Below, piece after piece: positions 15,342-22,681 of a stretch of 64,000 nt of DNA (its first letter is position 1; every line of letters begins with the position of its first letter). The DNA is taken from the NCBI RefSeq assembly GCF_019303475.1, contig NZ_JABLSI010000005.1:99453-163452 (forward strand). Direction: 5' to 3'. Both the position numbers and the translations under genes were made by a program. The notes below the pieces were generated by a model. It had not been told where the DNA came from. It was given only the letters and a program-made list of their open reading frames with translations, and did not search any database. This DNA is from Streptomyces sp. JJ38. GTDB lineage: Bacteria > Actinomycetota > Actinomycetes > Streptomycetales > Streptomycetaceae.

Positions 15342-16304
15342 ATGGCTGAAGTCCTTGTCTACGTCGACCACGTGGACGGCGCCGTCCGCAAGCCCACCCT
15401 GGAGCTGCTGACCCTGGCCCGCCGCATCGGCGAGCCGGTCGCCGTCCACCTCGGCGGCGGTGCCGACGCCGCCGCCCCGACCCTCGCCGAGTACGGTGCG
15501 GTGAAGGTCCTGGCCGCCGACGCCCCCGAGTTCGCCGACTACCTCGTCGTGCCCAAGGTGGACGCGCTGCAGGCCGCGTGCGAGGCCGTCTCGCCCGCCG
15601 CCGTGCTGCTGCCGTCCTCCGCCGAGGGCAAGGAGATCGGTGCCCGCCTGGCGCTGCGCCTGGGTTCCGGCATCATCACCGACGCGGTGGACCTGGAGGC
15701 CGGTGACGAGGGCCCGGTGGCCACGCAGTCCGTGTTCGCCGCCGCCTTCACCACCAAGTCCCGTGTGTCCAAGGGCACCCCGGTCATCACCGTCAAGCCC
15801 AACTCGGCGGCCCCCGAGGCCGCCGCCGCGGCCGGTGCGGTCGAGCAGCTCTCTGTCTCCTTCGGCGAGCTGGCCACCGGTACCAAGGTCGTCTCGCGCA
15901 CGCAGCGCGAGTCCTCCGGCCGCCCCGAGCTGACCGAGGCCGCGATCGTCGTCTCCGGCGGCCGTGGTGTCGGCGGCGCGGAGAACTTCAACGTCGTGGA
16001 GGCGCTGGCCGACTCCCTCGGTGCCGCCGTCGGCGCCTCGCGCGCCGCCGTCGACGCCGGCTGGTACCCGCACACCAGCCAGGTCGGCCAGACCGGCAAG
16101 ACCGTCTCGCCGCAGCTCTACATCGCGGCCGGCATCTCCGGCGCGATCCAGCACCGGGCCGGCATGCAGACGTCGAAGACGATCGTCGCCGTCAACAAGG
16201 ACGCCGAGGCCCCGATCTTCGACCTGGTGGACTACGGCGTCGTCGGCGACCTCTTCGAGGTCGTCCCGCAGCTCACCGAGGAGGTCAAGTCCCGCAAGGG
16301 CTGA
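15342..16304 (+). CDS. etfA: Electron transfer flavoprotein alpha subunit
   Basis: 320 residues. The N-terminal [23 protein letters not shown] domain pairs with EtfB. The C-terminal FAD domain is conserved: [51 protein letters not shown] and [23 protein letters not shown]. It binds the redox-active FAD of the heterodimer. AGGAG lies 9 nt before the ATG. The operon ends at a very strong terminator 16 nt after the stop codon. Confidence 0.96.
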   Translation: MAEVLVYVDHVDGAVRKPTLELLTLARRIGEPVAVHLGGGADAAAPTLAEYGAVKVLAADAPEFADYLVVPKVDALQAACEAVSPAAVLLPSSAEGKEIGARLALRLGSGIITDAVDLEAGDEGPVATQSVFAAAFTTKSRVSKGTPVITVKPNSAAPEAAAAAGAVEQLSVSFGELATGTKVVSRTQRESSGRPELTEAAIVVSGGRGVGGAENFNVVEALADSLGAAVGASRAAVDAGWYPHTSQVGQTGKTVSPQLYIAAGISGAIQHRAGMQTSKTIVAVNKDAEAPIFDLVDYGVVGDLFEVVPQLTEEVKSRKG

Positions 16305-16319
16305 CCCCCTCCGAGGCCG

Positions 16320-16363
16320 ACGGCCGGGGCCCGCGTGGTGTACACCACGCGGGCCCCGGCCGT
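16320..16363. terminator. 44-bp perfect palindrome terminating etfBA
   Basis: Arms of 22 bp complement each other without a mismatch around a central GTAC (16320-16341 and 16342-16363), followed by TTTCG. It is one of the strongest hairpins in the window and isolates etfA from the DUF6986 promoter 30 bp downstream. Confidence 0.9.
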
Positions 16364-16394
16364 TTCGCGCACCCGCCCGCCTGCCGGGCGGGTG

Positions 16395-16424
16395 TTGACG
16401 TACGGGGAGGGGGAGGCATAGCGT
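16395..16424 (+). promoter_or_regulatory. Promoter of the DUF6986 gene
   Basis: TTGACG (16395-16400), an 18-bp spacer, TAGCGT (16419-16424). It predicts a transcription start near 16431 and a leader of about 70 nt. Confidence 0.65.
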
Positions 16425-16434
16425 CCCCATCACT

Positions 16435-16449
16435 TCAACGTTTTGTTGA
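16435..16449. promoter_or_regulatory. Operator TCAAC-N5-GTTGA
   Basis: Perfect 5-bp inverted arms (16435-16439, 16445-16449) with GTTTT between them, directly downstream of the predicted transcription start. A repressor bound here would block elongation, so the gene is probably substrate-inducible. Confidence 0.5.
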
Positions 16450-16501
16450 TTGTGGGTGTGTGCGGCCGCCGTCCGGTGGCCGGGAAGCAGAGGGAGTGCA
16501 G

Positions 16502-17833
16502 ATGACGCAGGGCCGACCGGAGGCGAACGGCACCCAGGCGGCGGTCACCACGACGTTCGCGGGCGGCGTGGCGGAGCGGATCGGGGCCTCGCTGGCCGCC
16601 GTCGACGCCGAGCTGGACCGGCGCTACCCCGGCGACCCCGGCACCCGTCAGCCCGTCCACACCGTCTACGTCCCCGGTGACGTCTTCGCCGCCGACACAG
16701 TCCGCTCATGGGGCGACCAGGCCCTGGCGCTCCTGGACGAGCACGCGCCGGACGCCGGGTCGCTGGGCGCCGTCCTCGGACTGGACGACGCCCTCGCCGA
16801 GGGCGTCCACGACCGGGTGCGCGCCAAGCTGCGCCGGGAGCCGGTCGAGGACCTGCGCATCGACTTCGAGGACGGCTACGGCAACCGGCCCGACGCCGAG
16901 GAGGACGCCGCGGCCGCCCGCGCCGCCCGGCTGGTCACCGAGGCCTTCGCCGACGGCGAGCCCTCCCGGGTGCCGCCCTTCCTCGGCATCCGGCTCAAGT
17001 GCATGGAGGCCGCGGTGCGCGACCGCGGCATCCGCACTCTGGACATCTTCCTCACCGGGCTCATGGACGCCGGGTCCCTGCCCGAGGGGCTGGTCCTCAC
17101 CCTGCCGAAGGTGACGTACGCCGAGCAGGTCACCGCCATGGTGCGGCTGTGCGAGGAGTTCGAGAAGGCGCGGGACCTCGCGCCCGGGCGGATCGGGTTC
17201 GAGATCCAGATCGAGACCAGCCAGTCCATCCTGGGCGCCGACGGGCGGGCCACCGTGGCCCGCATGATCGACGCCGCCGAGGGCCGGGCCACCGGCCTGC
17301 ACTACGGCACCTTCGACTACAGCGCCTGCTGTGGTGTGAGCGCCGCCCACCAGTCCCTGGACCACCCCGTGGCCGACCACGCCAAGGCCGTCATGCAGGT
17401 GGCCGCGGCCGGCACCGGCGTGCGGCTGTCCGACGGCTCCACCAACGTCCTGCCCGTCGGCCCCGCCGAGCAGGTGCACGCCGCCTGGCGGCTCCACCAC
17501 GACCTCGTCCGCCGCTCCCTGGCCCGCGCCTACTACCAGGGCTGGGACATGCACCCCGGTCACCTGCCGACGCGCTACGCGGCCGTCTACGCGTTCTACC
17601 GCGAGGGCTACGAGCGGGCCGCCGCCCGCATCGCCGCCTATGCCGGCAACGCCGGCGGCTCGGTCATGGACGAGCCGGCCACCGCCAAGGCCCTGGCCGG
17701 TTACCTCCTGCGCGGCCTGGACTGCGGCGCTCTGGGTGACGACGAGGTCGCGGCGGCCACCGGGCTGACCCGCTCCGACCTGGAGGGCTTCGCCTCGCCG
17801 CGGCGCAGCGCGCTCACCGTCTCGGCGAACTGA
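16502..17833 (+). CDS. DUF6986 family, HpcH/HpaI aldolase/citrate-lyase-like protein
   Basis: 443 residues. It resembles the TIM-barrel lyases that act on acyl-CoA or 2-oxo acids, such as citrate lyase beta and malate synthase-like proteins. The sequence LRIDFEDGYGNRPDAEEDAAA holds the E-D metal pair; IGFEIQIETSQSILGADG and TGLHYGTFDYSACCGVSAA are further barrel-strand motifs. RAYYQGWDMHPGHLPTRYAAVYAFYREGY is reminiscent of the Q-x-W-D-x-H-P region of such enzymes. In other Streptomyces I recall it near purine/ureide catabolism genes, but none is adjacent here. The start is ATG 16502 with AGGGAG upstream. It is transcribed alone, with its own promoter, operator and terminator. The reaction is unknown. 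Confidence 0.85.
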   Translation: MTQGRPEANGTQAAVTTTFAGGVAERIGASLAAVDAELDRRYPGDPGTRQPVHTVYVPGDVFAADTVRSWGDQALALLDEHAPDAGSLGAVLGLDDALAEGVHDRVRAKLRREPVEDLRIDFEDGYGNRPDAEEDAAAARAARLVTEAFADGEPSRVPPFLGIRLKCMEAAVRDRGIRTLDIFLTGLMDAGSLPEGLVLTLPKVTYAEQVTAMVRLCEEFEKARDLAPGRIGFEIQIETSQSILGADGRATVARMIDAAEGRATGLHYGTFDYSACCGVSAAHQSLDHPVADHAKAVMQVAAAGTGVRLSDGSTNVLPVGPAEQVHAAWRLHHDLVRRSLARAYYQGWDMHPGHLPTRYAAVYAFYREGYERAAARIAAYAGNAGGSVMDEPATAKALAGYLLRGLDCGALGDDEVAAATGLTRSDLEGFASPRRSALTVSAN

Positions 17834-17854
17834 CCGTTCCCCGCGCCTCCTTGG

Positions 17855-17879
17855 GCCCGGCCGTGTGGTGCGGCCGGGC
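17855..17879 (+). terminator. Hairpin terminator of the DUF6986 gene
   Basis: Perfect 9-bp arms at 17855-17863 and 17871-17879 with a 7-nt loop, 22 nt after the stop codon. Confidence 0.75.
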
Positions 17880-17995
17880 TGTACAAGCCGCGAGCGGCGG
17901 GTGACCATACCCGCCGACGGGCCGCGGTACGCGACGCGTTTCCCGGGTGGGCCGAACCGGGCACGGAAGCAGGGGGGCGATGAGGAGGGGGACGC

Positions 17996-19018
17996 GTGAT
18001 CGTCTGGTTGAACGGCGCGGTCGGCGCCGGCAAGACCACCGCTGCCCGGGAGCTGCTGCGGCTGCTTCCCGGCAGCAGCCTGTTCGACCCGGAGCTCGTG
18101 GGCGCCCAGCTGCGGGCGCTGCTGCCGGGGGAGCGGGCGTCCGGGGGGTCGGGGTGCCACGAGCTGGCCGGCTGGCGGCGTCTGGTGGTGGAGACGGCTG
18201 CCGCACTGCTCGGGGAGGTGCCCGGCCCGTTGATCACCCCCATGGCGCTGCTGCGCCAGGAGCACCGGGACGAGATCTTCGGGGGGCTCGCCTCCCGCCG
18301 TATCCCGGTGCGCCACTTCCTCCTCGACGTCGATGAAACGATCCTCCGCAGTCGTCTCGCCGACCGCACGGCACCCGGCGCGGACCGTGGACACCACGCC
18401 CGGAGGGAGCGGGAACTCACCGCCTACCGGCGGGCCCGCGCCTGGCTGGCCGCTGACGCCCACACCGTGGACGCCAGTGCCCTGACGCCGCGCCAGACGG
18501 CGGAGCAGGTGGCCAAGGCGGTCCAGGACGGCGCCGGCGCGTGCGAGATCGTCCAGACCCCGGAACCCACGGGCGAGACCGTGGCCGCCGGGGTCCTGCT
18601 CTTCGACGAGCGGGACCGGGTGCTGCTCGTCGACCCCACCTACAAGCCGGGCTGGGAGTTCCCCGGCGGCGTCGTCGAGCCGGGTGAGGCCCCGGCCCGG
18701 GCCGGGGTGCGGGAGGTCGCCGAGGAGCTGGGCCTGCGCCTGACGGAGGCGCCCAGGCTGCTCGTCGTGGACTGGGAGCCGCCAGCGCCGCCGGCCTACG
18801 GCGGGCTGCGGCTGCTCTTCGACGGCGGCCGTCTGGAACAGGCCGCCGCCCGCGGACTGCTGTTGCCCGGAGCCGAGCTGCGGGGCTGGCGCTTCGTCTC
18901 CGAGGACGAGGCCGCGCGGCTGCTCCCGCCGGTGCGGCTGGAGCGGCTGCGCTGGGCGCTGCGCGCCCGGGCCCGCGGGCGCCCGCTGAACCTCGAAGCG
19001 GGCGTCCCGGTCGGCTGA
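17996..19018 (+). CDS. P-loop kinase domain fused to a NUDIX hydrolase domain
   Basis: 340 residues. The N-terminal half is a nucleotide-binding kinase-like domain: VIVWLNGAVGAGKTTAARELL (Walker A, G7-T15), then VRHFLLDVDETILRSRL and a lid-like RARRERE region. The C-terminal half is a NUDIX domain starting near residue 195, with the box G-x5-E-x7-RE-V-x-EELG in GGVVEPGEAPARAGVREVAEELGL (about 224-246). The kinase half resembles small adenylylsulfate-, chloramphenicol- or tRNA-repair-type P-loop kinases; the NUDIX half would hydrolyse a nucleoside diphosphate derivative. The GTG at 17996 follows GAGGAGGGGGA. Both active sites look intact, so a two-step nucleotide or cofactor reaction is plausible but unproven. 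It converges with the dipeptidase. Confidence 0.85.
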   Translation: MIVWLNGAVGAGKTTAARELLRLLPGSSLFDPELVGAQLRALLPGERASGGSGCHELAGWRRLVVETAAALLGEVPGPLITPMALLRQEHRDEIFGGLASRRIPVRHFLLDVDETILRSRLADRTAPGADRGHHARRERELTAYRRARAWLAADAHTVDASALTPRQTAEQVAKAVQDGAGACEIVQTPEPTGETVAAGVLLFDERDRVLLVDPTYKPGWEFPGGVVEPGEAPARAGVREVAEELGLRLTEAPRLLVVDWEPPAPPAYGGLRLLFDGGRLEQAAARGLLLPGAELRGWRFVSEDEAARLLPPVRLERLRWALRARARGRPLNLEAGVPVG

Positions 19019-19027
19019 GCGCCCAAG

Positions 19028-19075
19028 GCCGTGCACGGCGCCGTGCCCGAAGCCGTGCACGGCGCCGGGCACGGC
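19028..19075. terminator. Nested hairpins between convergent genes
   Basis: GCCGTGCACGGC, itself a perfect palindrome, occurs twice (19028-19039, 19052-19063). The segments 19040-19049 and 19066-19075 are also perfect complements of each other. Placed between the stop codons of the kinase-NUDIX gene and the dipeptidase gene, this can act as a bidirectional terminator. Confidence 0.7.
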
Positions 19076-20533
19076 TCAGCCGGCGGACGGGCCCCGGTGG
19101 CGCTCGGCGTACTTGCGCAGGAAGAGCGCCTCCACCACCGACATGCGGCGCAGTTCGTCGGGCGACACGCTCTCGTTGACGGCGTGGATCTGCGCCTCCG
19201 GCTCGCTCAGCCCGGTCAGGAGGATCTCCGCCTCGGGGTAGAGCGCGGCGAGCGTGTTGCACAGCGGGATGGAGCCGCCCATGCCCGCCACGGCCATCTC
19301 GGCCCCGTCGTACGCCTCGGCCATCGCCTCGCGCATGGCCGTGTAGGCGGGGCTGGCGGTGTCGGCGCTGAAGGGCTGGCCCTCGCCGACCTGCTCCACG
19401 CTCACCCGGGCGCCCCACGGCGCCCGCTTGCGCAGGTGCTCGGCGAGTAGCCGGTTCGCCTCCACGGCGTCCGTGCCCGGCGGGATGCGCAGGCTCACCA
19501 CGGCGCGGGCGCTCGCCTGCACCGAGGGCGTGGCGCCGACGACGGGCGGGCAGTCGATGCCCAGCACGGTGACCGCCGGGCGGGCCCACAGCCGGTCCGA
19601 GACCGTACCGGAGCCGATCAGCCCGACGCCGTCGAGCACCCGGGCGTCCCGGCGGAAGTCCTCCTCGGGGTACTGCAGGCCCTCCCACACGGCGTCGGAC
19701 GCGAGCCCGTCCACGGAGGTCGAGCCGTCCTCGGCCCGCAGGGAGTCCAGTACGCGGATGAGCGCGCCCAGCGCGTCCGGCGCGGCACCGCCGAACTGCC
19801 CGGAGTGCAGGTTGCCCTCAAGCGTGTCCACCCGCACGCGCAGCAGCGTCATGCCGCGCAGCACGCTGGTGACCGTGGGCTGGCCGGCCCGGAAGTTCCC
19901 CGAGTCCCCGACGACGATCGCGTCGGCCGCCAGCAGCTCCGGGTGGGCCTCCGCGTAGTGCTCCAGCCCGCCGGTGCCCTGCTCCTCCGAACCCTCCACG
20001 ATCATCTTGACGGTGACCGGGATCCCGCCGTGTTCCCGCAGCGCCCGCAGCGCGAGCAGATGCAGGACGAAGCCGCCCTTGCAGTCGGCGGTGCCCCGGC
20101 CGTACCAGCGGCCGTCCCGCTCGGTCAGTTCGAACGGGGGCGAGTCCCAGCCGGCGGGGTCCAGCGGCGGCTGGACGTCGTAGTGGGCGTAGAGCAGCAC
20201 CGTGGGCGCGCCGACCGGGCCGGGCAGGAGCCCGTAGACCGAGCGCGTGCCGTCGGGCGTCTCCAGCTCGGCCACATCGGTGAACCCCTCGCCGCGCAGG
20301 GCGTCCGCGATCCATCGGGCGGCGCCGTGGCACTCGCTGACGGGGAACTGCTCCGGGTCGGCCACGGACTGGAAGCGCACCAGCTCCGTGAGCTCCTCGC
20401 GGGCCCGCGGCAGCAGCGCGGCCACGGTGGCGGCGACGGCGCCGGGTGCGATGACGTCTGCCGGGCCGGTGGCGTGCCCGTCGGCCGGTGCGGTGGCGTC
20501 GTGCGCGGGGTCGTGCGCCGTCTCGTGCGCCAT
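19076..20533 (-). CDS. M20 family dipeptidase/peptidase (ArgE/DapE/CNDP-like)
   Basis: 485 residues from the ATG at 20533, chosen for the AGGAGGAG box upstream. The di-zinc site is complete: H and D in VLLYAHYDVQPPLDPAGWDSPPF, D in WYGRGTADCKGG, EE in IVEGSEEQGTGGLEHY, D in IVVGDSGNF, and the C-terminal His in EAQIHAVNESV. The dimerisation (lid) domain lies in the middle. Members cleave dipeptides such as carnosine or Cys-Gly, or deacylate amino acids. A His/Ala/Asp-rich N-terminal tail (residues 1-25) is not conserved. It is divergent from the geranylgeranyl-reductase-like gene. Confidence 0.93.
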   Translation of the reverse strand: MAHETAHDPAHDATAPADGHATGPADVIAPGAVAATVAALLPRAREELTELVRFQSVADPEQFPVSECHGAARWIADALRGEGFTDVAELETPDGTRSVYGLLPGPVGAPTVLLYAHYDVQPPLDPAGWDSPPFELTERDGRWYGRGTADCKGGFVLHLLALRALREHGGIPVTVKMIVEGSEEQGTGGLEHYAEAHPELLAADAIVVGDSGNFRAGQPTVTSVLRGMTLLRVRVDTLEGNLHSGQFGGAAPDALGALIRVLDSLRAEDGSTSVDGLASDAVWEGLQYPEEDFRRDARVLDGVGLIGSGTVSDRLWARPAVTVLGIDCPPVVGATPSVQASARAVVSLRIPPGTDAVEANRLLAEHLRKRAPWGARVSVEQVGEGQPFSADTASPAYTAMREAMAEAYDGAEMAVAGMGGSIPLCNTLAALYPEAEILLTGLSEPEAQIHAVNESVSPDELRRMSVVEALFLRKYAERHRGPSAG

Positions 20534-20700
20534 GCGGGATGCTCCTCCTGGGGGACCGGGTGGGAGCCGGAGCGCGGGATCGCCGCACATCCGGCGGTAC
20601 GGTGATCCTCCCATAGCACCTCGCCGTGATCTCTGGCCGTAGGATGCCGCAGGGGCCAGGCGCTTCCTGGCCGGTCGGTCGAGCGGGAGCAGAACAGATC

Positions 20701-21939
20701 GTGAGCAGCGAGAACACGCCCAGGGCAACCGACGCCAGCGGGAGTGACGAGTGGGAGGCGGCCCCCGTGTGGGACGTGGTCGTCGTCGGCGCCGGCCCGG
20801 CGGGCGCCTCGGCGGCCCACGCGGCGGCCGTGACGGGCCGTCGCGTGCTGTTGCTGGAGAAGGCGGAGCTGCCGCGCTACAAGACGTGTGGCGGCGGCAT
20901 CATCGGGCCGTCGCGCGACGCGCTGCCGCCCGGCGTCGAACTGCCCCTTCAGGACCGGGTGCACGCCGTGACGTTCTCCCTCGACGGCCGCTTCGCCCGG
21001 ACCCGCCGCTCGCGCCGGATGCTCTTCGGGCTGGTGAACAGGCCGGAGTTCGACCAGGCGCTCGTCGAGGCGGCGCAGAAGGCGGGCGCCGAGCTGCGGA
21101 CCGGGGTCACCGTCACCCGCGTGGAGCAGCACGGTCCCGCGGTCCCCGACCGGCGCACGGTCGCGGTCGTCCTCTCCGGCGGGGAGACGGTGCTGGCCCG
21201 GGCGGTCGTCGGCGCGGACGGCAGCGCCAGCCGCATAGGAGGCCACGTCGGGGTGAAGATGGACCAGGTCGACCTGGGCCTGGAAGCGGAGATCCCGGTA
21301 CCGGCCACCGTCGCCGAGGACTGGGCCGGGCGCGTCCTCATCGACTGGGGCCCCCTGCCCGGCTCGTACGGCTGGGTGTTCCCCAAGGGCGACACCCTCA
21401 CCGTCGGCGTCATCTCGGCCCGCGGCGAGGGCGCGGCGACCAAGCGCTACCTGGAGGACTTCATCGCCCGGCTCGGGCTGGCCGGTTTCGAGCCCGAGGT
21501 CTCCTCCGGGCACCTGACCCGCTGCCGGGCCGACGACTCCCCGCTGACCCGGGGGCGGGTGCTCGTGTGCGGGGACGCCGCCGGGCTGCTGGAGCCCTGG
21601 ACGCGCGAGGGCATCTCCTACGCCCTGCGGTCGGGCCGGCTGGCGGGGGAGTGGGCGGTGCGCATCGCGGAGGCGGCGGACGCGGTCGACGCGCGGCGCC
21701 AGGCGCTGAACTACGCCTTCGCGATCAAGTCGGGACTGGGCGTCGAGATGGGAGTGGGGCGCCGGATGCACCAGGTGTTCTCCCGCCGCCCCGGGCTGCT
21801 GCACGCGACGCTGACGGGGTTCCGGCCGGCCTGGAACACGTTCGCCGGGATCACGCGCGGCTCGACGACGCTCGCCGAGATGATCCGCACCCATCCGCTG
21901 GCCCGTCGCGCCCTGACGGCCCTGGACCGCACGCCCTGA
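20701..21939 (+). CDS. Geranylgeranyl reductase family FAD-dependent oxidoreductase
   Basis: 412 residues from the GTG at 20701 (GGGAGC upstream). The FAD-binding WDVVVVGAGPAGASAAHAAA, LLLEKAELPRYKTCGGGI (P-R-x-K-x-C-G-G, typical of geranylgeranyl reductases) and VLVCGDAAGLLEPWTREGISYAL (second FAD motif) define the family. These enzymes reduce isoprenoid double bonds in menaquinone, carotenoid or lipid tails. In actinomycetes a related protein, MenJ, reduces the menaquinone side chain. Whether this is MenJ cannot be decided here because there are no menaquinone genes nearby. A TAGGAT box at 20640-20645 could be its -10. Confidence 0.88.
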   Translation: MSSENTPRATDASGSDEWEAAPVWDVVVVGAGPAGASAAHAAAVTGRRVLLLEKAELPRYKTCGGGIIGPSRDALPPGVELPLQDRVHAVTFSLDGRFARTRRSRRMLFGLVNRPEFDQALVEAAQKAGAELRTGVTVTRVEQHGPAVPDRRTVAVVLSGGETVLARAVVGADGSASRIGGHVGVKMDQVDLGLEAEIPVPATVAEDWAGRVLIDWGPLPGSYGWVFPKGDTLTVGVISARGEGAATKRYLEDFIARLGLAGFEPEVSSGHLTRCRADDSPLTRGRVLVCGDAAGLLEPWTREGISYALRSGRLAGEWAVRIAEAADAVDARRQALNYAFAIKSGLGVEMGVGRRMHQVFSRRPGLLHATLTGFRPAWNTFAGITRGSTTLAEMIRTHPLARRALTALDRTP

Positions 21940-22005
21940 GCCCTCCGGTCCCGCCCCGCGCGCCCGGGCCGCGGTGCTCCGGGACCCCGGCGCCGGGCGC
22001 GGTGG

Positions 22006-22515
22006 TCAGCGGTGGGCAGGGGCCGGCGGTCGCTCGCCGTCGCGGTCGGCCTCCCGCCGGTCGGGCTTGCGGCGGACGTAGAGCTGCTTGCGGACCTCGG
22101 CCACCGTGCTGCCGTCCTCGGCGGTGACCGTGCAGGTGAACCAGGGGAGGGCCTTGGCGCCACCGGCCGTGGCGGCCTTGATCTCGGCCAGCCGCCCGGG
22201 GTCGAGGACGAAGTCGGCGAAGACGTCGCCGCGGCCGGGCGCGACGAAGTCGATCTCGCTCGCCTTGTCCCAGACGATGTAGTCCCGGCCCAGTGCCGAG
22301 ACGACCAGCAGGGCCCAGAACGGGTCGGTCATCGAGAAGAGCGAACCGCCGAAGTGGGTGCCGAAGTAGTTGCGGTTGAAGCGGCCGAGCCGCAGGCGTA
22401 CCCGGGCGCTGCTCCAGTCGTCGGCGAGATGCAGGACTCGGATGCCGGCGAAGAGGAACGGCGGCCACAGGTTCATGCCGCGGCGCAGTGTGGCCGCACT
22501 CAGTCGTCGTGCCAT
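22006..22515 (-). CDS. DUF4442 hotdog-fold protein (thioesterase-like)
   Basis: 169 residues. RNYFGTHFGGSLFSMTDPFWALLVVSALG is the hotdog-fold core helix with the N-x-x-G-T-H-x-G-x-x-F pattern of DUF4442; similar proteins (YiiD C-terminal, PaaI-like) are acyl-CoA thioesterases. DKASEIDFVAPGRGDVFADF follows. The catalytic residue usually Asp or Glu in the helix may be the Asp of MTDPFW. The highly charged C-terminal tail is not conserved. TAGCCT lies 6 nt upstream of the ATG at 22515 on this strand, overlapped by an operator-like palindrome, so it is probably leaderless and repressed. It converges on the geranylgeranyl-reductase-like gene. Confidence 0.85.
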   Translation of the reverse strand: MARRLSAATLRRGMNLWPPFLFAGIRVLHLADDWSSARVRLRLGRFNRNYFGTHFGGSLFSMTDPFWALLVVSALGRDYIVWDKASEIDFVAPGRGDVFADFVLDPGRLAEIKAATAGGAKALPWFTCTVTAEDGSTVAEVRKQLYVRRKPDRREADRDGERPPAPAHR

Positions 22516-22521
22516 GCGGTC

Positions 22522-22539
22522 AGGCTAACAGTCTTGTTA
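22522..22539 (-). promoter_or_regulatory. Leaderless -10 overlapped by palindrome TAACA-N4-TGTTA
   Basis: The minus strand reads TAGCCT (22522-22527) 6 nt before the ATG of the DUF4442 gene. Overlapping it, TAACA (22526-22530), GTCT and TGTTA (22535-22539) form a perfect palindrome. It looks like a TetR-class operator placed directly on the promoter. Confidence 0.55.
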
Positions 22540-22666
22540 CTCATCGGTAGCAAGTGTGGTGCCGTCGGCGGCGAAGGTCACACCCCCGCCGGCGGGGCGC
22601 CTGGATGCGGTGGCGTCACGCCCCCTCGTCTGGCCAGTGGTCGCCACCCCCGCCTTTGTTTATGGA

Positions 22667-22681
22667 TCTGACAAAGTCAGA
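22667..22681. promoter_or_regulatory. Palindrome TCTGAC-AAA-GTCAGA abutting the ROK start codon
   Basis: Perfect 6-bp arms around AAA, ending immediately before the ATG at 22682. The upstream TATGGAT could be the -10 of a near-leaderless transcript, so a repressor here would cover the transcription start. Autoregulation by the ROK protein is the simplest reading. Confidence 0.55.

Noticed and set aside
19028..19063. GCCGTGCACGGC double palindrome as a regulatory site
   Set aside because: It lies between two convergent stop codons and pairs into nested hairpins, so termination explains it better.
16706..19072. 788-codon frame antisense to DUF6986 and the kinase-NUDIX gene
   Set aside because: Crosses a terminator and two motif-rich genes; no ribosome-binding site or known domain.
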